Below are positions 55,681 to 64,000 of a DNA stretch of 64,000 nt, one piece after another. Numbering within the stretch: the first letter of the stretch is position 1; the number at the start of each line of letters is the position of its first letter. The notes under the pieces were generated by a model that searched no databases, was not told the origin of the DNA, and worked only from the letters and a program-made list of their open reading frames with translations. The position numbers and the translations under genes were made by a program. This DNA is from Dryococelus australis (taxonomy: Eukaryota; Arthropoda; Insecta; Phasmatodea; Phasmatidae), in assembly GCA_029891345.1 (NCBI GenBank), contig CM057000.1, positions 129,741,338 to 129,805,337 on the forward strand, in the 5' to 3' direction.

Positions 55681-56114
55681 TAGGCTGTTCACGGTAAAAT
55701 GAGCACTTTTGATAGCCCTGCTCAATATCTACTTGTATGCACGTTATGTATTCTTCCGCCGTATGCAAAATTAACATAGCCATGCACCTCGTCACTTTAT
55801 TCATGCGTCGGTCAAGTGCAACTGTGAAATTATGACAACAGAAAATGTTTTGCCAATCTGCTCATTTTTACACTTCGATGCATAAAAAAAAAAACAGAAA
55901 GTGACAGAAATAATTTAAGGTATCAGAAATGGTTACCTGGCACTTTTTTTTTCTTTTAGTTTGACGTTAGGATGTGGAACTACTTTCCATTCATCGTTAC
56001 CAGCTTCACTGGGCGCATCACTCAGTTCGGCCGTTAAAATATATGCAGGTAGGGATACCGACTTTTTTCTAAGGTTGATTTCAAAAGTGCTCACTTTATC
56101 GTGAACAGCTTTTA
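55681..56114. mobile_element. MITE TIR-A, copy A10 (near full length)
   Basis: Ends TAGGCTGTTCACGGTAAAAT and, inverted, tttatcgtgaacagctttta. The landmarks are all present, including the A-run in the middle and cgttaccagcttcactgggc. Confidence 0.95.
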
Positions 56115-57085
56115 GCGATGGTTAACTTACATTTATGGGTGCTTCGAATATCTGTTAACCAGTCCAAAAGAGTGTAATGTCATGCGACCTTTGGGGCCAG
56201 AAATAACATATGCAGTGTTACAAAGTGCTACTAGTAAAAAAAAAAGGGTACAATTGTACTAGTTCCAGGTATATTTGTCCATTAATGTGCTGTATTTGTT
56301 TTTACTATTCACTGGTTATAAATGTAAGCTAATTGGACATACACATATACTGAATTCACTGTTTTTTTTCTGCATATCTGGGTCTTAATGCAAGTTTGCT
56401 TTACTGTTTTAATAATTTGTTTACATATGTTTAATCGTTATGTTAATGATATTTAAATTAATTTAGGCCCTCATTTATAACTATGATCAGGAACATTTGA
56501 TCATTTTCGTGCTATTTCTGTATTACAGGTGTGTATTCGATTTATACCTGTTTTGTCTTTGAACTAACATTCAGATAGGCCTACCTCTACCTAAAAGCTC
56601 AAATTTCTAATTCGGAACTTTTTGTATACTTACGTCATTGAAAATGTTATTCATATCACTCTTAGGTTCCACTTCCGTCGGGACGGAATCACTCATTTCA
56701 TTTGTGTAGCTTTTTAACGTAATTTCCACTGCCAGCAGTCTAAATTCGGTAAATCATGGAACGTAAAGGGTAATTACTGTAAGAAGGCAGGGGGCCTGGA
56801 ATGAAATAATTAATTAATTAAATATTTTTACTTCTTAACCCCTTAAAAGCCTAACAGCCATCCCCGGATTTTTACATTCTCTTTTTTAGCCTTTTTATTC
56901 TTTGGTGGCCCCTTACCACTGTGCATAGCTCTACATGCCCCTTGCACACTTTCTCCTCAATATGATAAATGTCCCTACCCACCAATCACAGCGAATAAGT
57001 AAACCACTACCATCACAAGTCCCACATCATTCTGGCCTTGGGAGGATTGGCGAGTAATGCGAACCAGTGAGCGTCCCATCGCTCA
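56115..57085. other. AT-rich intergenic sequence, nothing recognised
   Basis: No supported frame or repeat partner in about 1 kb; aattaattaattaaat run at 56808. Confidence 0.4.
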
Positions 57086-57087
57086 GT

Positions 57088-57345
57088 CTAATACGAAGGA
57101 TCCTCATTCAGGGTCGGAGGCCAGCCCGTGCTCCTCCTTCCTTTCTATGACACTTGAGGGTTTTCCAGACAGACTCACTGATCCAGCACAGAATGAACCA
57201 TATCCGATGAGCCCACTCCGTCCATTTCCATACAGTTTGAATTCCTTCACATTGAAATTCCTGCTTGGTCCCATATCGGTCTGGTCGTAAAGACCCCCAC
57301 CAGGCACCTCCATCACGACTGCCTGTCATCCAAGCCCAGCCTCTT
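57088..57345. repeat. Dispersed repeat H, copy 2
   Basis: The blocks tgctcctccttcctttct, ccgtccatttccatac, gaattccttcacattgaaat and catccaagcccagcc parallel 1-285. Downstream GC-rich sequence (57360-57715) may belong to the same element but lies beyond the first copy's counterpart. Confidence 0.6.
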
Positions 57346-57717
57346 AGTAAACATGGCATAGGGAACGCCCGGGAGTCTGGCCCCGTCACCTGGGTCGCCC
57401 AGCGGTACCACAAGGAGGTGTGGGTCCCCTTGAGCTAGCAGAGGCTGTGGTCCTGCGCATGCCTAGCCCTATGTTACCACCGTATTCCGATAGTAGAGCT
57501 GGCGAAAGCTCCGATACTTCACCACCCAGTGGTATCTAAAGTGCTGGATGAGCGTCCGACATAGAGCAGCCAGCCCTGGCAAGGTCCTTCTTACTCCCTG
57601 GAGCAGGGACAGCTATCCCATTGAGACCAGTCAGGTCAGAGTGATTCCCCCCAGGTACGGCGATCCTGAGAGACCATCTCTGCCGTAGTGGCTCAAGAGA
57701 TGCACAACTTACAGCCC

Positions 57718-57945
57718 GAGGCCACGGTGGCCCAGCGGTTAGACCGCTCGCCTCCCACTATAGCGAACCGGGTATAATCCCCGGCCGGTTCACTCTCGGA
57801 TTTTCACAAGTGGGAATCGTGCCGTACGATGCCGCTGGTACGGCGGGTTTTCTCGGGGACCTCCCGTTTACCCCGACCTTTCATTCCGGCTCTGCTCCAT
57901 ACCCATATCACTTCGCCCTCATCGGCTCTCAAGACCTGGCTGTGG
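57718..57945 (+). mobile_element. tRNA-derived SINE, copy 9 (full head)
   Basis: The clearest head in the window: gtggcccagcggttagaccg, then gcgaaccgggtataatcccc, matching RNA polymerase III A and B boxes. The body follows (cacaagtgggaatcgtgccg, gggttttctcggggacctcc, cttcgccctcatcggctctc). It stops after aagacctggctgtgg, missing the last 25 bp. Confidence 0.95.
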
Positions 57946-57949
57946 AAAT

Positions 57950-60090
57950 GAGCCAGCAGTCAGACAACTGAGGAACTGGCAAGCCCCTGTCGAATATCAC
58001 ACAACAACGCTGACAGTAGTGAGAGCGGACTGACAGAAGTCCCAAAAAGCGCCTGAAATATTGCATTTCTGAACGCCTCAAGAGAGAAGCAGATGTCATC
58101 CTTTCTCGCTTAGACAACGGTAACTCGCAAGCGATCCGAGCCTAATTAACTATTTCGGACCATCTCCAGGCGTTACCTCGCCATCATGCTTCTTTTCCTG
58201 CAAATCGCTACTGAATGTTTGCCTCTTTCGGACTTGAAAATGGTACATTGGTCTGAACATCATCATGTCGGAAGTCCCACATCAAAACTCAGGAGCACGA
58301 CTCGTGCTATCAACTAACCGTGGACAGTTCTTCATAATTCTCAATGAACTGCGCAGTTTTCTACGCATCTAAATTCTGACTATCATTTCGGAACTGCCGT
58401 AACGGCCAAGAAGTTTTCCATTGATTTCAGTAAGTGGAAGATTCACAGCATACTTGCATACAAACAACTGTAAATTATTTATTCCCGAGTTTCGGTAAGC
58501 CTACGACTATGTTTTCCATGTTCTATTGTTTTTTCTTTATCTTGCACTAACGTATTTTTATTGTTTTGAGTGATTATGTCTTTAGTCCTAATTTAACAGG
58601 ATGTTAAGGTCCTGTGCTACATCGCATTCGTTAGTACTGGGTTAGTGTCTTGTGTGCGCTGTAGTATCTTTTGAAGGATTGTTTGTATTACAAAGGCGTC
58701 CAATAACTACTAAGTAGATGTGAGAGTACTTGTGTGTTGCACTAAGCAAGGGATGATGTAGGTTTGTGGTAAGTTCCTGGTAGTCTCTTTTATTCAAAAA
58801 CTATTTATGGGTTCTCTTTCTATAAAGTACGAGTATTTGGGAACGTAAGGAAAAACACTTCAACTGGAAATCTCAAATGGCGCAAATTTGATAAAACTCA
58901 GTCCTGAACAATGTTGTGGAAATTTTAAGCAGAAATACATATTAATTAGTATAATTCTCGTATTTATACTCCATCATGACATATAGTATATTTTTTTTGG
59001 GAGTATTCATTCGAAAAAGATGTATTTCGTATGCAAAAAAAAAATGCTATAAACGTAGTATTTCGCCAAAAACAGCCCGATTCTTTATATCTCTGTTAGA
59101 AAGTTCTACAATCTTACCACTAGCATGCGAATATTTGATCGTATATGTATATAAATATACATATATATTCTTCACTTACGTTTATATACTAAAACCGCTC
59201 TTTATTTCAGAAAAAAACTAATTTTTTCATAAGAATTACACAAGAAATAAAGAATGCCTCTTGTCAAAATTAAAAAATGTCACAAACCAGGCCTTTTTAC
59301 TCTTCACGCCAGATTTTCAACAACTTACTTCAATATTTCCAAAAATTTTCCTTTAAAATACTGTGCAGTTAAAAAAGAACCGAAATAATTCTTTTGGTAT
59401 CCAAAGTTTATCTTTCTGTCAACGAATATTTACATCACAAATTTCAAGGAACCAACCAAATAATGAGCATTTTGTGTCCTTCCTTGTACGAATATTTACC
59501 ACACAGGTGTTAAAGGAAAATATATACACATATACAAGACAAATGAAATGTGTTCCCGTGTTTTATGTTTTCTTCCTTTTTACAGGCGGTGGGGATTTGG
59601 GAGATGAAGCAACAGCAGTGCAGAAGAACCAGTGTTAGATTATCAAACCTGTGTTTTCATGTATGTATAACATATTCTACAACTTGACTTATCTAATGTA
59701 ACCTGTTTGTAAAAATATGTACTCTCAAAGATATATTGCAAGTAATAAACTTAACTAGCATAAAGCTTGACCAGCATCCGCAAAACAATTTAGGCTACAC
59801 AAAATAATAAAGGAAGCGGTAAAGAAAAATTATACCTTCAATGGTTTTATACACAGGTTTAGGCAACACAGTGGAGAGGAAGGAAGGAGGCGACAAATCA
59901 AGTCTAATAAAACAATAAGACGTCAGAAATAACTAGAAATAATTTTACTGGCAGGAATGGCATTTAAATGCGAAATAATGGCGAGACCCTTCAAACTTCT
60001 CACAGCTGCGTTAAAATACTTTGTTTCGTTACCGGTTAGAGTCTGTTACACTTCATCTTGGAACGAGGGCAAGCGAAGATGTATTTAAGT
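57950..60090. other. AT-rich intergenic sequence, nothing recognised
   Basis: Two open frames near 58976-59221 and 59363-59638 (+) have no domain and fit low stop density by chance. No repeat partners noticed. Confidence 0.4.
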
Positions 60091-60094
60091 ATTT

Positions 60095-60300
60095 GCCATT
60101 ACGTAAAATGAGGTTTTCCGTTCTCCGATGATAGAAAGATGGCGTCTTCTACCACTTCGTCGTCGCTGGAAACTCGTCTGGCCCGCAGATGTTTCTTCGC
60201 CTTGCCGAACAGACGAAAGTCCGAAGGTGTCAGAACCCGGATTGTGTTGTGAATGGGGAACACATCGCCAATGCCAAGTGTGCTGTAAGCCTGCTGTGGT
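60095..60300 (-). pseudogene. Mariner-like transposase C-terminal fragment
   Basis: The minus strand reads HNTIRVLTPSDFRLFGKAKK, then HLRARRVSSDDEVVEDA. The TPSDFxLFGxxKKHL phrase with a following SSDDEV is the end of the mariner DDE/D domain, containing its third catalytic acid (TPSD). A frameshift near the PSD region gives the alternative PGSDTFGL reading. Nothing upstream is recognisable as the rest of the enzyme. Confidence 0.78.
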
Positions 60301-61150
60301 ACAGACGACACGAGGCTTAGCGTTGCCGTGCAACCTGTAGTGTAAGAATACATTCTAATGGGCAGACAGTTTCCCTGAGATGACGAAGTAAAACACGAAC
60401 TACTGGAATGGCTTACTGAGCAGGATGCCACTTTCTCTCATTACGGAATGGGACACCTCTTTTTTCGCTATGGCAGATGCTTAAATTATATTTGGTAATT
60501 ATGTTATGTCGAAAAATCAAGTTATGGTGCCGAAATTAAAAGGTGTTTTGTATAATATCTCATGTTTGACAGTTCAGTTACAAACAAAATGGGACAACCT
60601 ACCATTTGACTTACCCTTACATCTCTCTTATATGTTTAGTCACTGATCAGATGTTTATTAGCATGGATTCGTTGATCTATTATTCTGTTAATCCTGGGCA
60701 AATATTTTGATATGACTCACATTCCGAACAGAGAATACAATAATTTATAGCAGCTATTCCTTGTGACCCTATTCTAGACATCTATTTTTGCTTCCAGGCG
60801 CTTTTTGTCGTCTGTTTAATGGCCCTTTAAATGATTCAGCTGATCGTCATCAAAGAACTGACCTCACTCTCCAAAAAAAAAAAAAGTGACAAGGTGGATC
60901 GCTTCCCTGCAGCCAAGTGAATCTTCTCGCGCCGTTCTTCAACATAATACTTTTTTCTTTTGTCAGTAGCAAACGCGGCACTTCTCTTTGTCACTCCCGA
61001 TTTCATTGTTTCTCCTTGAACAATTACATAGCCGGCATCACTTAACTAATCACCATCTGTCAGCCTTTGTTATTGTAAACTTGATCTAGTACTCGTCTTG
61101 CAAAGTTTTATATAATATATATATATATATACATTATACATATTTTTATT
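60300..61150. other. Unassigned sequence
   Basis: No domain-bearing frame; A-run at 60868-60880; TA-rich run at 61108-61130. Confidence 0.35.
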
Positions 61151-61159
61151 GTTCTTATT

Positions 61160-61494
61160 ATTATATTACATATAATCCATTGTGGGTGATTAATCCGCAT
61201 CATCACTGGCAAACCGCTGAACCAATTGAGACCATATTCACACCATATGTTATTGAGCTGGCGAGTAAGATCTTTAGTTATGCTTCAATCCGATAGGTGA
61301 CGCTGGAGTTTACCTTCCATTTTTTTTTGGCCGATTTTGCTCATACTTGCAGAAAATTTTTGTTGATCTAAAAGAGAAAAATGCCAGCGATACCACGGTC
61401 AAACATCGGTCGACGGACCCGACGTAATAGAGAGAACGCATTGAGCAGGCAAAATAGAACGCGAAAGAGGCGGAAAAACGTTCGCCGGAATCAG

Positions 61495-61500
<6 letters not shown>
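61160..61500 (+). mobile_element. Helitron 5' region with Rep N-terminus
   Basis: catcactggcaaaccgctga followed by accaattgagacc and atgttattgagctggcgag is the leader typical of autonomous arthropod Helitrons. ATG 61381 opens the Helitron Rep/helicase N-terminus. The stretch ends in a (TA)n run at 61499. Confidence 0.78.
61381..61500 (+). pseudogene. Helitron Rep/helicase N-terminus (truncated)
   Basis: The frame reads MPAIPRSNIGRRTRRNREN, then ALSRQNRTRKRRKNVRRNQ: the basic N-terminal signature of arthropod Helitron replicases. At residue 39 it enters a (TA)n microsatellite (Ile-Tyr repeats) and the remaining protein of more than 1,000 residues, including the HUH nuclease, is absent. Confidence 0.82.

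Positions 61501-61530
<30 letters not shown>
61499..61530. repeat. (TA)n microsatellite
   Basis: About 16 TA units end the Helitron open frame. Sequence to the right (acacaagctttcggcgtttc) is not Helitron-like. Confidence 0.95.
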
Positions 61531-61532
<2 letters not shown>

Positions 61533-61629
61533 AGCTTTCGGCGTTTCTGTGTTGAGGCCTCCTCAGTGTCTGAAGGCATGTAACGACGAGACGGTGAACA
61601 CTCCGACGCCGGTCGTCAGCAGGGTCGTG

Positions 61630-61840
61630 CGTTGTGCGATATAGCGATACATCGATCACGAAACAATATTGTTGAGATATCGCTACTGCGATATGGTCCA
61701 ACGGTGTTAGATATATATATTGTGCATTGAGATATGTAAGCGATGTGCGATAACAGCAATAGCCGATTTTACGATATGTGGCATTGGCAATTTTGCGATA
61801 TAGCAATAATTTTATATTCCGATATCGTGATATTTGAAAT
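61630..61840. repeat. Cluster of gcgatat words
   Basis: gcgatat or cgatat/gatatcg occurs about nine times in 210 bp in both orientations (for example near 61637, 61678, 61690, 61748, 61771, 61796 and 61820). It may be a degenerate simple repeat. Confidence 0.5.
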
Positions 61841-61949
61841 TGTTTCAATATTACTATTTTCGCCATGTTTAAAGGATCAATTATTTTTGTTTCAAAGAAT
61901 GACAATGGTATTGATAGTGTGGGGTATTTATTGTTTGAGGTTATTGTAA

Positions 61950-62580
61950 TTTAGCGCATATATATATAGTTGAAAAGTCTGTGCCAACAGAATTTTCGAT
62001 GTCAAAAATTACCTTTATGAGCGAAATTTCCGGTATACCGCCGTCTGTCTTCAGTACTTCCTTGGAAATTATCATCGACCTGTTATGATTAATACGGGTT
62101 TAGCTAAAATGGTTTTAAATGAGGACATAGATATCAATTCTGTATGACAGAATTATTTCAAGTTAGTATTTATAAAGAGTTTTAGTGGCAAATGAGAGGA
62201 GTAATTAAAGCGTTTGAATTCAATTTTCATAGACTACTGGATCTGAAGACATACTACTCCCACCTCATTGGCGAACGATGGCGCAGAAGGTTTACATCTC
62301 GTGTTCGCGCGGTAATGCGAGCTGTCGCAGGGTTGCCTCACATTTTCCTGGGCAGAGGCGGACAGAGAGTCCCTTTTCCTCATCTTCAAGCCTCTATTAT
62401 CTCCATCCGTATTTTGTCGTTCTAGTTTCCGCATGAATGTTTTCCACAGCTTGCGCGGCCACCGCCTCGATTGTTTACGTTTCTGGCGTTGCACAGCGCA
62501 GTGCCGGCAGCGTGCTCCAGCTCGATTGCGATGTTGCCCGTCATAGGCCGCGGTTGTACGGGATGCCGAACTACTTCACT
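61950..62580. other. Unassigned sequence
   Basis: Open frames at 62192-62425 (+) and 62234-62494 (-) overlap and lack domains. Confidence 0.35.
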
Positions 62581-62582
62581 AA

Positions 62583-63133
62583 GGGCCGGCTGCACCATCG
62601 TGGTTCGAAACTCGATCTCTGATCGGATCTAAGATCGACACTGAAAACTGTCGCACCACTCGAGTTCAGAGCTGGACTGGAGATCGAGATTAAGTTCATT
62701 TCGAACTGTCGAAATTGGCGGTTCGAAATACTGATCCGAGATCAGCAGCCATTGTCGACAAATGTAGTTTGAAAATACGCCAACAGGTAGAACTACGTTC
62801 GATTGTTTTCTTGGGAAATTAAAACAACACTATACGTACTTGAATATTATTCAGTAAAATTCGTAAAACAATAATTCACTTAAAACAGATAAAAGATCGC
62901 ACATATAGTTGTATGTATTATGAAAAATACGCCTACTTCCATTACGTCATATATTAAGAAACAATAGCAAAATTTGTCTCATACTTGATATCGATCTCTC
63001 CAATCGGAGATCCAGAATTATGAAATTTCGATTATGCAACACTTTTCCATTGGAACAAAGATCAAACTGGATTCTGGTTCGGAACTAGGATCATTCGATC
63101 TCGGATTGTGGGCGATGTTGGTGCAACCGGCCC
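62583..63133. mobile_element. PIF/Harbinger-like non-autonomous element, copy 2
   Basis: Ends gggccggctgcaccatcgtg and, inverted, gggccggttgcaccaacatc, with taa and tta just outside, compatible with a TWA-type target. Full-length inverted match to 52446-53034. Confidence 0.85.
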
Positions 63134-63139
63134 TTAAAC

Positions 63140-63667
63140 AAGTTCAGCTATTGAAGAGGTTGCATTACCTTCGAAACAGTTCCGATCCCAGTTGTTTCTC
63201 GTTCAAAGTGAACTGTTTTCATAAATCGTTTCTAACGACTTCTCTTCTCTGTTGCGCTGCTATTGGCTGCCTCGAAGTAAACAAGCAGTGTAATAAATAC
63301 TGCTGAATTTGGCGGGAGTTCCTGCACTTGTTCAATTAATTTAAGTTTAAGGTTGAATGCACTAATACCCACCCATTATGCCATTACAGTAAAAGTGTAC
63401 GTTTCATAACAATTAAAAATATCAGTAGTGATATATCTTGGAGGCTATTATAATTAAATATCATACATTTTAAGTTTCATGTTTGTTGATGTTAGAATTT
63501 CCATTGATTTCATTGTGCTTTAGGTGTGTAACCTTGAAATCACGTTCTGTTTTTAAACTTGTTCAGGCATGGCTACCGAATGTATTTAGCTGAATGCGTT
63601 TGACAGCACTCGTGTAACCACGGCCATAGCGATATGGTCAACAAGTCTCGAAACTATGTACTACAGG
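63140..63667. other. Unassigned sequence
   Basis: AT-rich, without a supported frame. Confidence 0.35.
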
Positions 63668-63925
63668 TTGATGGGTCCCACGGTAGTCTAGCGGTTAAAC
63701 TGCTCGTCTCCCACCAAGACGAACCGTGCTCGATTCCTGGCGGGATCGCCCAGGATTTCCGCAAGTGGGAATCGTGCCGGACGATGCCGTTGATCGGTGG
63801 GTTTCCTCGGGGATCTTCCGTTTCCCCCGCACTTGCATTCCGGCGCTGCTCGATCCTCACCTCACTTCACCCATATCGGCTCCCAAGACCTCTGTGTTGA
63901 AAGCCGCCAAAATCTCTGCACTGTC
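63668..63925 (+). mobile_element. tRNA-derived SINE, copy 10 (complete)
   Basis: The head gtagtctagcggttaaactg and cgaaccgtgctcgattcctg are A- and B-box like. The body (gcaagtgggaatcgtgccgg, gtttcctcggggatcttccg, ttgcattccggcgctgctcg) and the 3' end gttgaaagccgccaaaat are all present, making this the most complete copy. Confidence 0.95.
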
Positions 63926-63955
63926 CATTTTTACACGCTTTCGCTGAAACATCCT

Positions 63956-64000
63956 TCGAGTGCTGCCGACGGAATATTACGTCGTCTGATTTGAACTGAG
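63956..64000 (-). mobile_element. Small MITE, second copy, cut by window end
   Basis: cttcgagtgctgccgacgga with atattacgtcgtctgatt matches the inverse of 52298-52341. The rest lies outside the window. Confidence 0.65.

Noticed and set aside
57718..57800. Possible tRNA gene
   Set aside because: A and B boxes are present but the acceptor stem does not pair and the SINE body follows directly.
61495..61905. 136-codon frame on the minus strand
   Set aside because: It is built from gcgatat words and a (TA)n run, giving YRKI and IYIY repeats.

Overview
The window looks like an animal nuclear genome, most probably an insect or other arthropod. It is AT-rich with short GC-rich islands and has no operons, ribosome-binding sites, rRNA genes or intact tRNA genes. 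Nearly everything that can be identified is transposon-derived: Helitrons, a hAT element with a TTF/ZMYM1-like transposase, Ty3/gypsy, pogo/Tigger and mariner fragments, several MITE families and a tRNA-derived SINE. Order and species cannot be fixed from the sequence. No intact conserved host gene was recognised.

Layout. 1-3.2 kb: a dispersed repeat, a TIR element holding a 73-bp satellite seeded in a transposase helix-turn-helix segment, a repeat rich in TGACCTTGA motifs, and a solo hAT end. 3.4-5.3 kb: a Helitron with a decayed Pif1-type helicase. 5.4-6.9 kb (-): a decayed copy of a low-complexity plus zinc-finger gene, split by a MITE. 7-19 kb: SINEs, MITEs, a 38-bp minisatellite and unclassified repeats. 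19.4-30.4 kb: a nested block in which a Ty3/gypsy pol gene is interrupted inside reverse transcriptase by a 7.1-kb hAT element, with an 8-bp near-identical target duplication. 30.4-46 kb: more SINEs and MITEs, a TIR element with 22-bp repeats and tRNA-like modules, and a pogo/Tigger pseudogene. 46-54 kb: a near-perfect foldback, a second and better preserved copy of the zinc-finger family (48 kb), a SINE split by a retroposed insert, PIF/Harbinger-like and piggyBac-like ends, and an inverted duplicated MITE pair. 54-64 kb: further MITEs, the second copy of the repeat that opens the window, a mariner fragment, and a Helitron Rep N-terminus cut off by a (TA)n run.

The most unusual item is the pair of loci at about 5.4-6.9 kb (-) and 47.9-48.6 kb (+). 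They share upstream sequence, a TATA-like box, leader, Ser/Thr/Pro-rich coding sequence, a Cys2 zinc-finger start and a 3' UTR with a polyadenylation signal. I read them as two members of a dispersed small gene family that I cannot name. Family names such as TIR-A or repeat E are labels used only in this annotation.
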